Shown here: piece after piece, positions 8,185-17,886 of the stretch
Layout: every line of letters begins with the position of its first letter
How positions within the stretch are numbered: position 1 is the stretch's first letter
NCBI GenBank assembly: GCA_900318645.1
Contig: ONLH01000009.1
Coordinates: 1-64,000 of the forward strand
Reading direction: 5' to 3'
From: an uncultured Prevotellaceae bacterium
GTDB lineage: Bacteria > Bacteroidota > Bacteroidia > Bacteroidales > Muribaculaceae
Length of the DNA: 64,000 nt
Notes under the pieces: model-generated
Database searches by the model: none
Told to the model about the DNA's origin: nothing
Seen by the model: the letters and a program-made list of their open reading frames with translations, nothing else
Made by a program: the position numbers and the translations under genes

Positions 8185-11100
8185 TTAAGCTTTCTCGACT
8201 TTCACGGGAAGCGTCCAGCCGTCCATATCGAGTTCGACAGCGTCAGCAGGAGCAACCTCACCGATGGTGATGCTGTTAGCGAGCACCTGATGGGCGATGT
8301 AGTCGCCGTAGGTCTTCACTGCCCCGTCGGTGCGCTCGTCGGGAGCGATGGTGACGTTGATCTTGTCGGTGATGTCAAAGTCCTTGCTCTTACGCACGTT
8401 CTGGATGCGGTTCACCAGTTCGCGGGCGATACCCTCAAGGCGCAATGCGTCGGTGACGGTGATGTCGAGGGCGACGGTCAGGTTGCCTTCGTTGGCGACG
8501 AGCCAACCGGGGATGTCCTCGCTGATGATTTCCACATCGGCAAGTTCGACAACGGCCTGCTGTCCGTCGAGGTCAACGGTGAATTGACCGTCTTTCTCAA
8601 ACTGGTTAATCTCGGCCTGTGACATGCTGGTGATCTTGGCTGCAAGAGCCTTCATCACCTTACCGTACTTCGGGCCTAACTTCTTGAAGTCGGGCTTTAC
8701 ACGCTTGACAAGGATGCCGGCGTCATTGCCCACAAGCTTGATCTCCTTGACGTTCACCTCACCCTTGATGAGGTCGGCAACGGCCTCGATGTCGGCATGC
8801 TGCTGCTCGTCAAGAACGGGCACCATGATGGCCTGCAGCGGCTGGCGAACCTTCAGGTTCTGCTTGCGGCGCAGCGACAGTACCATCGAGGTGATGTCCT
8901 GAGTCGTCTGCATGCGCTGCTCGAGTTGCTTGTCGATGGCGCTCTCGTCACACTTGGGGAAGCTGGCCAGATGAACCGAGTCCTCACTGTGCGTGAGGTC
9001 GCGGTACAGGCGGTCGCTGTAGAAGGGTGCCACAGGAGCCATAAGCAGGGCAACGGTCTTCAGACACTGGTACAGCGTCTGATAAGCAGCCAGCTTGTCG
9101 GTGGTCATCTCTCCGCCCCAGTAGCGCTTGCGGTTCAGGCGAACATACCAGTTGCTCAAGTGGTCACCAACAAAGGTGCTGATGGCACGGGCAGCCTTGG
9201 TGGGCTCGTAGTCCTCCAGGTCGGCCTGTACCTCGGCTATGAGGGTGTTGAGCGACGAGATGATCCAGCGGTCGATTTCGGGACGTTCGTTCAGGGGCAC
9301 CTGCGGGGCTTCGGGGTCAAAGTTGTCCACGTTGGCATACAGGGCAAAGAACGAGTAGGTATTGTAGAGCGTACCGAAGAACTTGCGGGCTACTTCGGTC
9401 ACACCTGCCTCGTCAAACTTCAGGTTGTCCCAAGGCGATGAGTTGCTGATCATGTACCAGCGCAGCGGGTCGCTACCGTATTTCTCAATGGCGCCGAACG
9501 GGTCAACGGCGTTGCCCAGGCGCTTACTCATCTTGTTGCCGTTCTTGTCAAGCACCAGGCCGTTGCTGATGACGTTCTTGTAGGCCACGCTGTCAAACAC
9601 CATCGTGGCGATGGCATGTAACGTGAAGAACCAGCCACGGGTCTGGTCAACGCCCTCGGCGATGAAGTCGGCAGGGAAATAGCGACGGCTGTCCACGGCT
9701 TCCTTGTTCTCAAACGGGTAGTGCAGCTGGGCATAAGGCATCGCACCGCTGTCAAACCACACGTCGATCAGGTCGAGTTCGCGCTTCATGGGCTTGCCGC
9801 TTTCGCTCACCAGCATGATGTCGTCAACGTAGGGGCGATGGATGTCGATTTTATTGTAGTTCTCCTCGCTGTAGTCACCGGGGACGAAGCCTTTGTCCTT
9901 GTAGGGATTGCTCTTCATCACGCCGGCGGCGACAGCCTTCTCGATTTCATTGTACAGTTCCTCGATGCTGCCGATGCACTTCTCCTCGCCGTCCTCGTTG
10001 CGCCAGATGGGCAGCGGGGTGCCCCAGTAGCGGCTACGGCTCAGGTTCCAGTCGTTCAGGTTCTCCAACCACTTGCCGAAACGGCCCGTACCGGTGTGCT
10101 CGGGCTTCCAGTTGATGGTGTGGTTGAGCTCGATCATGCGATCGCGGCTCGCGGTATCGCGGATGAACCAACTATCCAGCGGGTAGTACAGCACGGGCTT
10201 GTCGGTACGCCAGCAGTGGGGATAGTTGTGGGTGTGCTTCTCCATCTTGAAGGCGGTACCTTCCTGCTTCATGCGGATGCAGATGTAGATGTTCAGGTCC
10301 TCGGCCTTGTTGGCGGCAGTCTCGTCAAACTTGCCCCCAACAGTATATTGCGGGTCGTAGGCGTTCTTCACCCAGCGGCCGGCATATTCTTTGTACAGGT
10401 CCACGTTGACGAACTCTTCAACGAATTTCTCGTCAAGGTCCTCAATGAGGTAGTATTTACCCGTGAGGTCCACCATCGGGCGGGTCTCTAGCTTCTTGTT
10501 GATCATGTACAGGGCGGGGATGCCGGCGGCCTTGGCAACGCGGGCATCATCGGCACCGAAGGTGGGTGCGATGTGAACGATACCGGTACCGTCCTCGGTG
10601 GTCACATAGTCACCGGGGATGACACGGAAACCATTGTCGTTACCGACAACCTTGCCGTCAACCTTGTCAACGGGCTTCACCCAGGGGAACAGCTGGGCAT
10701 AGCGCATCTCCAGCAGGTCCTGACCCTTGAACTGGGCGATGACCTTCCAGGGAACAACCTTGGCACCATCGGTGAACTCCAGTGGCTGGTCCTTGCCGTC
10801 GGCCTTGAAGTAGGCATCGACGCGGGCCTCGGCCAGCAGGTAGATGGCGGGCTTGCCGTTATAGGGATTGAAGCTCTCGACAGCGACATAGTCAATCTTG
10901 TTGCCAACGCACAGGGCGGTGTTGCTGGGCAACGTCCACGGAGTGGTCGTCCACGCCAGCACATAGGCGTCGTTGAAACCTTCGTCGGCAACCTCGTGAA
11001 TCTTTTTGATCACGGGGTGCTCGTCACCGCTCAACACGGTAAACTGGGCAGTCACGGTCTGGTCCTTCACGTCGCGGTAGCAGCCCGGCAGGTTCAGCTC

Positions 11101-11679
11101 GTGCGAGCTCAGACCGGTGCCGGCAGCGGGCGAGTAGGGCTGGATGGTATAACCCTTGTACAGCAGACCCTTGTTGTAGAGCTGCTTCAGCAGCCACCAC
11201 AGGCTCTCGATATAGCTGTTCTTGAACGTGATGTAGGGGTTATTCATATCAACCCAGTAGCCCATGCGGTGGGTCAGGTCTTCCCATTCGCGGGTGTATT
11301 TCATCACCTCCTTACGGCAGGTGGCGTTATACTCGTCAACCGAAATCTTCTTGCCGATATCTTCCTTGGTGATGCCCAGGGCCTTCTCTACACCAAGCTC
11401 TACGGGCAGACCGTGGGTGTCCCAACCGGCCTTGCGCAGCACCTGATAGCCCTGCATCGTCTTGTAACGGCAGAAGATGTCCTTGATGGTCCTGGCCATC
11501 ACGTGGTGGATGCCCGGCATACCGTTGGCACTGGGAGGACCCTCATAGAATACATACGACTGCGCGCCGTCGCGCTCACTAATGCTGCGACCAAACACAT
11601 CTTCCTTGTCCCACTGCTGCAGGACTTCTTTGTTGATATCTGACAGGTTAAAACCGTTGTACTCGTTGAATTTTTTCAT
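8185..11679 (-). CDS. ileS: Isoleucyl-tRNA synthetase
   Basis: 1164 residues, class Ia. The HIGH-type signature is the Bacteroidetes variant PPSANGMPGIHH near residue 50, and the second signature KMSKR lies in NGNKMSKRLGNAVDPFG. AGWDTHGLPVE, the editing-domain segment AWTTTPWTLPSNTALCVG and the DQTRGWFFTL block are all present, followed by the anticodon-binding region (NRKRYWGG) and a C-terminal extension. It charges tRNA-Ile and edits Val-tRNA. The length is normal for the long eukaryote-like bacterial type. It leads the minus-strand run ileS / DksA-like / lspA / DUF4296 / two chromate-type halves. Confidence 0.98.
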   Translation of the reverse strand: MKKFNEYNGFNLSDINKEVLQQWDKEDVFGRSISERDGAQSYVFYEGPPSANGMPGIHHVMARTIKDIFCRYKTMQGYQVLRKAGWDTHGLPVELGVEKALGITKEDIGKKISVDEYNATCRKEVMKYTREWEDLTHRMGYWVDMNNPYITFKNSYIESLWWLLKQLYNKGLLYKGYTIQPYSPAAGTGLSSHELNLPGCYRDVKDQTVTAQFTVLSGDEHPVIKKIHEVADEGFNDAYVLAWTTTPWTLPSNTALCVGNKIDYVAVESFNPYNGKPAIYLLAEARVDAYFKADGKDQPLEFTDGAKVVPWKVIAQFKGQDLLEMRYAQLFPWVKPVDKVDGKVVGNDNGFRVIPGDYVTTEDGTGIVHIAPTFGADDARVAKAAGIPALYMINKKLETRPMVDLTGKYYLIEDLDEKFVEEFVNVDLYKEYAGRWVKNAYDPQYTVGGKFDETAANKAEDLNIYICIRMKQEGTAFKMEKHTHNYPHCWRTDKPVLYYPLDSWFIRDTASRDRMIELNHTINWKPEHTGTGRFGKWLENLNDWNLSRSRYWGTPLPIWRNEDGEEKCIGSIEELYNEIEKAVAAGVMKSNPYKDKGFVPGDYSEENYNKIDIHRPYVDDIMLVSESGKPMKRELDLIDVWFDSGAMPYAQLHYPFENKEAVDSRRYFPADFIAEGVDQTRGWFFTLHAIATMVFDSVAYKNVISNGLVLDKNGNKMSKRLGNAVDPFGAIEKYGSDPLRWYMISNSSPWDNLKFDEAGVTEVARKFFGTLYNTYSFFALYANVDNFDPEAPQVPLNERPEIDRWIISSLNTLIAEVQADLEDYEPTKAARAISTFVGDHLSNWYVRLNRKRYWGGEMTTDKLAAYQTLYQCLKTVALLMAPVAPFYSDRLYRDLTHSEDSVHLASFPKCDESAIDKQLEQRMQTTQDITSMVLSLRRKQNLKVRQPLQAIMVPVLDEQQHADIEAVADLIKGEVNVKEIKLVGNDAGILVKRVKPDFKKLGPKYGKVMKALAAKITSMSQAEINQFEKDGQFTVDLDGQQAVVELADVEIISEDIPGWLVANEGNLTVALDITVTDALRLEGIARELVNRIQNVRKSKDFDITDKINVTIAPDERTDGAVKTYGDYIAHQVLANSITIGEVAPADAVELDMDGWTLPVKVEKA

Positions 11680-11711
11680 TTTTAAATAATGTAACTTCTC
11701 AAATTTGGGTG

Positions 11712-11719
11712 CAAAGGTA
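11712..11719 (-). promoter_or_regulatory. -7 box of ileS promoter
   Basis: TACCTTTG on the minus strand about 33 nt before the ileS ATG. No TTG lies at the usual distance, so only the -7 element is supported. Confidence 0.5.
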
Positions 11720-11784
11720 CAACAATTTTGGGCAACTAGAGCACAAAAGCCTATAATTTTGACTTAGGAGCCTCATGATAGGCA

Positions 11785-11824
11785 GCGAAGGCGCTAAGAT
11801 TCTTGGTTTTCTTAGCGCCTTCGT
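11785..11824 (-). terminator. Stem-loop between the PAP2 gene and ileS
   Basis: Arms GCGAAGGCGCTAAGA (11785-11799) and TCTTAGCGCCTTCGT (11810-11824) with a 10-nt loop. There is no clear T run on the minus strand, so termination is likely but not certain. Confidence 0.6.
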
Positions 11825-11867
11825 GAGTGTAAGTGAGCTTTTTCGTTACTATGTCAACGGTCGTTGA

Positions 11868-12719
11868 TCAGTTTTTGAGGATTTTCTTTCCGTCTTTGAT
11901 GATGATGCCGCGAGTGTCCTCGGTAGCCTGGATGCCGTCAAGACGATAGGCTTGGCTGCTGGTAGCGAGGGTTGAAGGCACAACCTCGGCAATATTAGAG
12001 GACTGGCCGGTCTTTTCACGGTACTCTTCCTGGGCCTTGGCCATCTGCTCGCGGAACTCGGGGCTGCCGTGAAGGGCGCAGACAGCTATGCTGGCGGCAA
12101 CACGGCTGGCATCAACGTCGCTCTGCCAGTGGGCACCAACGATTACTCGGCTCTCACCGTACATCCAGCCACGGGCAAAGATGGTATCGGCGGCGGCAGG
12201 ATTGACCTCGGCAAGCAGCAGGGCGGCAGTCCAGCCACGCATGGTGTGGCCTGAAGGATAGGAACCTTCACCGGTCAGTTCAGCCTCCTCGTCGGTGAGC
12301 ATCTTGTCCTGGAAGCGCTCGAAGGGGCGCTGGCGGTGGTAGTAGGCCTTGGGAGCAACGCGCATGGCGTCGGTCGTGGTCATGCTGGTCACCATCAGTT
12401 TCCAGATTTCGGGAGTGTTCTCGGGGCTCATATGCAAGCCGAAGGGCACGTCAAACTCAGCCAGCAGGGCCTCGTAGGACCACACGGCGTCACGCTTGGC
12501 GATTTCGGCGCGTTCGGGGTCGAGGCGCTGTTGTTTGCCCCATGCAAAGCGCATCATGTCGTTGGCAAACTCGGGACTGTCAAATGCAGGAGGTGCAGGC
12601 AGGCACTTGATGAGGTCAGGTAGTTGATCTACAGAGAAATAGGGTTGCACCTCATCCTGTGCATTCAGCATCATGGTGGCCATCAAGGCGGCCATGACAG
12701 TAACAAAATACTTCTTCAT
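11868..12719 (-). CDS. Secreted PAP2-family acid phosphatase
   Basis: 283 residues with a signal peptide (MKKYFVTVMAALMATMMLNAQ). The three phosphatase motifs are complete: KAYYHRQRP (KX6RP), YPSGHT and SRVIVGAHWQSDVDASR (SRX5HX3D). This is the class A non-specific acid phosphatase type (PhoN-like), and the pair of His residues forms the phospho-enzyme and proton donor. It would release phosphate from organic monoesters in the periplasm. The C-terminal 50 residues (from about QSSNIAEVVPST) are an extra tail of unknown role. It has its own promoter and a downstream stem-loop. Confidence 0.9.
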   Translation of the reverse strand: MKKYFVTVMAALMATMMLNAQDEVQPYFSVDQLPDLIKCLPAPPAFDSPEFANDMMRFAWGKQQRLDPERAEIAKRDAVWSYEALLAEFDVPFGLHMSPENTPEIWKLMVTSMTTTDAMRVAPKAYYHRQRPFERFQDKMLTDEEAELTGEGSYPSGHTMRGWTAALLLAEVNPAAADTIFARGWMYGESRVIVGAHWQSDVDASRVAASIAVCALHGSPEFREQMAKAQEEYREKTGQSSNIAEVVPSTLATSSQAYRLDGIQATEDTRGIIIKDGKKILKN

Positions 12720-12751
12720 AATAAAAATTAATTAAAAATCTTTTGACCCCG

Positions 12752-12780
12752 CAAAGGTACACCAAAAAATCGTTTCACAA
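12752..12780 (-). promoter_or_regulatory. Promoter of the PAP2 gene
   Basis: Minus-strand TTG (12780-12778), 18-nt spacer, TACCTTTG (12759-12752), about 32 nt before the ATG. Confidence 0.65.
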
Positions 12781-12863
12781 GAAAACAAGGAAGAGAAAAT
12801 GCACCGCCAGTCCTCTATCCCACGTGCTGCAGTCCAGTCGTGTCCCCGCGCCTGTCGTGTTCC

Positions 12864-12886
12864 GTGGGCGGTGGCTTGCCACCGTC
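12864..12886 (+). repeat. GTA-hairpin repeat, copy 2
   Basis: GTGG foot, arms GGCGGTGGC / GCCACCGTC around TT, in the gap between divergent genes. Confidence 0.5.
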
Positions 12887-12969
12887 AGCATCGTCATCCC
12901 GGTCACTAAGTTTCAACGTCGTTCACGTTATTTAGTGGGGATTTAATCTTTTTTTAGACGGGAAGGTAT

Positions 12970-12977
12970 TACCTTTG
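12970..12977 (+). promoter_or_regulatory. -7 box upstream of mscS-type gene
   Basis: TACCTTTG, 21 nt before the chosen ATG at 12999. It overlaps the upstream alternative start codon at 12975, which is therefore unlikely to be used. Confidence 0.6.
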
Positions 12978-12998
12978 TGCCTGAAAAATAGAACAACT

Positions 12999-14153
12999 AT
13001 GCTGAACAAGATACTCATGCAGATTCCCGTTGCGGCCCCCGATACCGCGGCTGCCAACAAAATCAAGGAGGCGACTAACGTCGTCACGGCTCACGTGGAC
13101 TCGTTGGCCAATCAGTTGCACCCCGATTCCATCGCAGCTATGACTCCCGATAAGATCGTTGACAAGTTCAAGTACCTCGACCTTGGTAGCCTTGTGACCT
13201 CGCTTTCTAGCCAGCTGATTTCTTTGGGATTACGCATCCTTGCCGCCATCTTGATTTTCTACGTCGGCAAGTTCATCATCAACAAGATTTACAGCGTGGT
13301 GCGTGCCATCATGATACGCAAGGACTTCGACCGCTCGTTGATCTCGTTCTTGCTGTCGTTCATCAAGATTACGCTGCTCTTCCTGCTCATCATCACCGTC
13401 ATCGGTGTGTTAGGCATTGAGACCAGTTCCTTCATCGCCATCTTTGCCAGTGCCGGTGTCGCCATCGGTATGGCACTGAGTGGAACGCTGCAGAACTTCG
13501 CCGGAGGCGTCCTCATCCTCCTGTTGAAACCTTACAAGGTGGGCGACTACATCGAGTTCGGCGAGCTGAAGGGAACCGTGCGCGAGATTCAGATCTTCAA
13601 CACCATCATCAATACCTATAATAACGACCGCATCGTCATCCCCAACGGCGGTCTCGCTACCAGTTCGCTCAAGAACTTCAGTGCCGAGCCCTATCACCGT
13701 GTGGAGTGGCGCGTGGGCATCAGCTACGGTGATGACGTGGACACCGCCCGCAAGGTCGCCCTCGACATCCTTGCCGCCGATGCACGCATTGTCCACACCG
13801 ATGCCGACGTCAAAGAGGAAGAACAACAAGCCGAAGAGTCCCACGAGGAGCAAGTGGATGCTCCCATGCCCTGGTGGAAACGCCTCTTCCACTGGCATCG
13901 TCGCCGTGCCGAGGAACTGCGTGAGGAGCACGAGGCTAAACTCGCTTCCCTCATCCCCAAGCCCAACTACTCTCCCAGTGTCAATGTTGAGAGCCTGGAC
14001 GACAGTCAGGTAACCCTCATCGTTCGCGCCTGGACCGAAATCCCCAACTATTGGCAGGTCCTCTACGACGTCAACGAGCAGATCTACAAGCAGTTCCCGC
14101 AACATGGCATCCACTTCCCCTTCCCCCAGATGGATGTCCACGTCAATAATTAG
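12999..14153 (+). CDS. MscS-family mechanosensitive channel
   Basis: 384 residues. After a variable N-terminus there are about three membrane segments (residues 60-170). The pore helix is followed by the MscS beta domain: GVAIGMALSGTLQNFAGGVLILLLKPYKVGDYIE, then RIVIPNGGLATSSLKNFS. The soluble domain contains an acidic insertion (about 275-300, KEEEQQAEESHEEQ) followed by a basic one (WWKRLFHWHRRR), before the final alpha/beta module ending FPFPQMDVHVNN. It protects against osmotic downshock by letting solutes out. The charged insertion is longer than in short MscS proteins. It is followed 39 nt later by a TPR gene, so the two are probably co-transcribed. Confidence 0.92.
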   Translation: MLNKILMQIPVAAPDTAAANKIKEATNVVTAHVDSLANQLHPDSIAAMTPDKIVDKFKYLDLGSLVTSLSSQLISLGLRILAAILIFYVGKFIINKIYSVVRAIMIRKDFDRSLISFLLSFIKITLLFLLIITVIGVLGIETSSFIAIFASAGVAIGMALSGTLQNFAGGVLILLLKPYKVGDYIEFGELKGTVREIQIFNTIINTYNNDRIVIPNGGLATSSLKNFSAEPYHRVEWRVGISYGDDVDTARKVALDILAADARIVHTDADVKEEEQQAEESHEEQVDAPMPWWKRLFHWHRRRAEELREEHEAKLASLIPKPNYSPSVNVESLDDSQVTLIVRAWTEIPNYWQVLYDVNEQIYKQFPQHGIHFPFPQMDVHVNN

Positions 14154-14192
14154 AATGACCCACCCGTTATATCCGTTATCCCCTAGGCAAGA

Positions 14193-15122
14193 ATGAAGAA
14201 TATTTCCTGGTTATCGCTTGTTGTCCTCATGCTGTCGCTGGCGTGGCAGCAGGGTGGGGCACAGGTCATCAACTCCATCGGCGACGAGAACATGAAGGTC
14301 CCCCAGGGCATGAAGCCGCAAGAGAAAAAGGCCGAGAGCCCCTATATCGCCGACATCGACACCGAGACACCTTATTTCCAATACATTGATTCGGCCCAGA
14401 CCTGCATCTATAGTCACGATTGGTCTGCCGCCGAGCTGTGGCTCCTCAAGGCCTTCAAGACCGACCCCGATAACCCAGGCAACTCAATGGTGCTCAGCAA
14501 TATTGCCACTCTGCAACGCTATCAGGGCAAATTGACCGATGCGGTCAAGAATTACTCCCTCGCCCTCGATATGACGCCTCACGCCGTCACCCTGCTGCTC
14601 AACCGAGCCGCCCTATACGTCGAGCTGGACAGCATGCAGCGCGCCATCGACGATTATGAACGTGTCTGCGAACTCGACCTCTATGATACCGAGGCGCGCT
14701 ACTCACTTGGAGTGATTGCGATGGAGCGTGGGGATACCAAGCGTGCCGAGGACTACTTCAACGAGATCAAGCGCATCAACCCCAATTCAGGCCTCTATCA
14801 CGAGGGCATGGGGCTGCTGTACAAGAAGGCCGGCAACCACTCCCGCGCCGCTGAACTCTTTACCCAGGTCATCAAGGTTCAGCCCAGTGCACAGCTCTTA
14901 GCTCATCGTGCTGACTGTTACCTTGCCATGAAACGTCTCAACGATGCCGAGGAAGACATCCGTACCGCCCTGGAATTGGCCCCCGATGACCCTTATCTCT
15001 ACCTCCTCCGTGCCAAATTAAACAAGCTCCGTTTCCAGCGCGATGACATGAACCGCGACATCGACACCGCTGTCACCCTTGGCCTCCCCCGCGACTACAT
15101 CAACACCGCCCTCAACGAGTAA
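14193..15122 (+). CDS. Exported TPR protein
   Basis: 309 residues with a signal peptide ending QQGGAQ. From about residue 65 there are six to seven tetratricopeptide repeats, for example AAELWLLKAFKTDPDN, DAVKNYSLALDMTPH, RAIDDYERVCELDLYD, RAEDYFNEIKRINPN and DAEEDIRTALELAPDD. TPR arrays bind protein partners; no catalytic domain is visible. The signal peptide places it in the periplasm. It is co-directional with, and 39 nt behind, the MscS-type channel. The specific role is unknown. Confidence 0.85.
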   Translation: MKNISWLSLVVLMLSLAWQQGGAQVINSIGDENMKVPQGMKPQEKKAESPYIADIDTETPYFQYIDSAQTCIYSHDWSAAELWLLKAFKTDPDNPGNSMVLSNIATLQRYQGKLTDAVKNYSLALDMTPHAVTLLLNRAALYVELDSMQRAIDDYERVCELDLYDTEARYSLGVIAMERGDTKRAEDYFNEIKRINPNSGLYHEGMGLLYKKAGNHSRAAELFTQVIKVQPSAQLLAHRADCYLAMKRLNDAEEDIRTALELAPDDPYLYLLRAKLNKLRFQRDDMNRDIDTAVTLGLPRDYINTALNE

Positions 15123-15200
15123 CTCAATTTCGGCCCGTCCCGGTTCCCCCCGTGCCGCGGCTCAGTCACGCCCCATCCTCCTCGACGGCATCATGTCGAA

Positions 15201-15222
15201 GTATTGCAAGCCTTGGGCTTGC
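15201..15222 (+). repeat. GTA-hairpin repeat, copy 3
   Basis: GTATT foot, arms GCAAGCC / GGCTTGC, loop TTG, preceded by a C/T-rich stretch (about 15125-15185). Confidence 0.6.
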
Positions 15223-15406
15223 ACAATCGCTATATCCCCCGTCCAGTACTTGAACTGTCTAATTATTTGACACTTTCTCCCAATATGCCAGTTAAATTTT
15301 GTTAATAGGTACTTTTCCTCTTGATATAGAGAATAAAACTGAGTTAATTTGTGAGTAATTTCCAAAGTTGTCACATTTAGCAATTGCTCATTAAAATATC
15401 CTCATC

Positions 15407-17734
15407 ATGAGACGTATCATACTTACCCTCATTTGCGCCAGCATGGTGCTCTCCATACTGGCCGAAACACCTCGTTTGACCCGCTCCCAGCTCAAACAGG
15501 CCACGGCAATCAAGGACCAGTCCGTTAAGCCTTCACAGGTTGCTGGACGAGACAAGTCTCTTTCGCTTCAGCAGGTCTTGAAGGAGCGCCATCTCACTCT
15601 CGATGACAACAAGCTCAATAGCAAGGCAACGTCCGGTGATTTGATTCGGATGGGTGACTATATAGCCTCATTTGATCTCTATGACTTTGATTGGGACGAT
15701 GAGAATGCTATTGCTACCGTAATAGATTCTACTGGTGCCATGATGGGAAAGAAATGCAGACTTATACACAACCTTGGAGCATTAACCAATTGGTACATTG
15801 AGTCTCTTTATGGCGATTACAATATTCCCATTAAAGTTAATGTCCTAGCTGGTACCGTGACGCTTTCTGCTGGCGTGAAGTTGGATGATATGACCACCAT
15901 TGTTGAAAGTGAAGGAGCTAGAGGCACGGTTCTCCATGAACACCTGTGGACAATATATGCCATGCCCTTGTCTTGGCTGGAAGGTGATAGTGCCTATCAT
16001 GATATTAAGGGCGTGATACATGATGGTACAATAGAGTTTAATGATGATTTCGGTTTTTTGGTGGAAGAAAGATTTAAGTATTCCAATGGGGAATTATCGG
16101 AGCCGATTTCATGGGGGCTGTCTCCAATTTTTGAGAACTTCACCTTATATGTGCCCAATGCAGTCCACAATTACGATACTGATATTTATGCTGCTTTAAT
16201 TGACGAATCTATGGTCTTAGTCAATGCTTATCCTATGGGCAGCGGAGGGTCGGTGCCAAAACCCATTAAGCCTCGACCTGCTACCATCAGCAACACAGGA
16301 ACCGCTAAGCCCATTACCCCACGCAATTTTAGGCCGACGTTCAGTACCATGCCTCCCGATCAAGAAAGTTGCGACTCTCATGAGGCTCGTAGTGAAAACA
16401 CCAATCTCGAGCTTGATTTCAATCCGACTGTTCTTCATGGTAGTCAACCTATTTATTTCTATCAGTTGGATGATACGACATTAATGGTCTATAACCTGTT
16501 CGGCGAGGATTACTGCTGGAATTATATGAATATCTACCCCGATGGCTCCGTCTTTATCCCTGCTCAGCCGATAGCTGTCAATAACAAGGGCCAAGAGTTA
16601 TATAACTGCTCGAAAATCAATGCCGATACTCTGGTGTGGGGCAATCAAGGCATATACTCTCAGAACTGCATCACATTGGAGAAAACCTACTGCTGTAGTG
16701 AAAGCAATACCGATGGCCTTTACTCCATTAATAGAAAGTATTGGAATAATGTAATAGTCTTTTGTGGTGATGGTGCTGTTGCAGGGGTGCTTACAGAACC
16801 AGAGAACCTAACCGTACAACCCACGTCCACTACTGCCTGTGTGGCATGGCAAGATACGCTCAACACGTCATGGAATCTGCGATACAGGCCTTGGGTGGAC
16901 CCCTCCACTTTAGCTTTTCATTGCGACATGAATGGTAACTATGACGATGTCCTGGTTGACTTTGACCAGAATTGGCTTCTCTTGGATGAAGACGGTGATG
17001 GTCAGTCATGGAATATCGCAACGGTCTCTAATGGCGATTATTGCTTCATGTCGGAATCATGGGCTTCAGGGCTGGGCGAGATTACACCTGACAACTGGCT
17101 CATTTCACCCCTGGTGGACCTGCAAGGTGAACTCAGGTTCACGGTTTGGGACGATGGATTGTATCAAGATAAACTGTGGCTATACGTTTGCATAGGAGAA
17201 CCTGAGACGACAGATGACTTTACTATCCTTACCTATAAAGATATTGTTATTACAAGTGGGAAAATAGAATACACCTTCAACCTGAGAACTCATGCAGGTA
17301 AAAAGGGGCATATTGCTTTCCGTCACTATAACAGTTGTGGTATGAATGCAGTTTTTCTTGATGACATCTTCGTCTGTGATACCCCGCTATACGAGTGGAC
17401 GTGTGTCAACGGCCTCACTACAACCGACAGCACTATTTCGAGCCTCACCCCAGAGACTACCTACGAGGTTCAGGTTCAAGCCATTGAGCAGAATGTCTTG
17501 ACAAGTAATTGGACTAAATCTGTTGTCTTTACCACATGGCCTGATATCCAGCCTGGTGACGTGAACGGCGACGGACAGGTGAAAATCAACGATGTGAGCG
17601 CTCTGATCAGCTACCTGCTCGGCGATTCCACCACGGGAATCAATCTCATTGCCGCCGACTGCAACTACGATGGAGAGATAAGGCTTAACGACGTCAACCT
17701 CCTCGTTAACTACCTCATCTCTGGTTCCTGGTAA
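15407..17734 (+). CDS. Secreted multidomain protein: unknown N-domain, adhesin-like module, FN3, dockerin
   Basis: 775 residues with a signal peptide (MRRIILTLICASMVLSILA). The N-terminal part (about 20-410) has no family I recognise but clearly resembles the protein encoded at 22847: LKERHLTLDDNKL, the VYNLFG...PDGSVFIPAQPI block and KPI.PR motifs (PKPIKPRP, KPITPRN). Residues about 505-660 look like a cleaved-adhesin/MAM-like beta module (DENWL-type QNWLLLDEDGDGQSWNI, PDNWLISPLVDLQGEL, AFRHYNSCGMNAVFLDDIFV). A fibronectin type III segment follows (SLTPETTYEVQVQAI), then a dockerin pair GDVNGDGQVKINDV / ADCNYDGEIRLNDV at the end (from 17555). It probably acts on the cell surface or outside the cell. 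Confidence 0.75.
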   Translation: MRRIILTLICASMVLSILAETPRLTRSQLKQATAIKDQSVKPSQVAGRDKSLSLQQVLKERHLTLDDNKLNSKATSGDLIRMGDYIASFDLYDFDWDDENAIATVIDSTGAMMGKKCRLIHNLGALTNWYIESLYGDYNIPIKVNVLAGTVTLSAGVKLDDMTTIVESEGARGTVLHEHLWTIYAMPLSWLEGDSAYHDIKGVIHDGTIEFNDDFGFLVEERFKYSNGELSEPISWGLSPIFENFTLYVPNAVHNYDTDIYAALIDESMVLVNAYPMGSGGSVPKPIKPRPATISNTGTAKPITPRNFRPTFSTMPPDQESCDSHEARSENTNLELDFNPTVLHGSQPIYFYQLDDTTLMVYNLFGEDYCWNYMNIYPDGSVFIPAQPIAVNNKGQELYNCSKINADTLVWGNQGIYSQNCITLEKTYCCSESNTDGLYSINRKYWNNVIVFCGDGAVAGVLTEPENLTVQPTSTTACVAWQDTLNTSWNLRYRPWVDPSTLAFHCDMNGNYDDVLVDFDQNWLLLDEDGDGQSWNIATVSNGDYCFMSESWASGLGEITPDNWLISPLVDLQGELRFTVWDDGLYQDKLWLYVCIGEPETTDDFTILTYKDIVITSGKIEYTFNLRTHAGKKGHIAFRHYNSCGMNAVFLDDIFVCDTPLYEWTCVNGLTTTDSTISSLTPETTYEVQVQAIEQNVLTSNWTKSVVFTTWPDIQPGDVNGDGQVKINDVSALISYLLGDSTTGINLIAADCNYDGEIRLNDVNLLVNYLISGSW

Positions 17735-17782
17735 TCTTGTCACTGCCCCTCTCGAGTGTGATAGACCTCACCTCCTGTAATC

Positions 17783-17806
17783 GTAGCGCGAGCCTTCGGC
17801 TCGTGC
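17783..17806 (+). repeat. GTA-hairpin repeat, copy 4
   Basis: GTAG foot, arms GCGCGAGCC / GGCTCGTGC around TTC. Confidence 0.6.
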
Positions 17807-17847
17807 GTGCTCACGTAGTGTTCTCAGCATCAAGTTGTGCTGAAGTG

Positions 17848-17878
17848 TTGTGAGTTTTCACGGGTTTTAGTACCTTTG
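17848..17878 (+). promoter_or_regulatory. Promoter of rlmD with almost no leader
   Basis: TTG (17848-17850), 20-nt spacer, TACCTTTG (17871-17878). Only 8 nt separate the -7 box from the ATG at 17887, so the mRNA is leaderless or nearly so. Confidence 0.8.
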
Positions 17879-17886
17879 CAGCCACG

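Noticed and set aside
10573-11643. 356-codon + strand open frame opposite ileS
   Set aside because: Antisense to a fully conserved synthetase; residue composition (Val/Gly/Leu-rich) is typical of such shadows.
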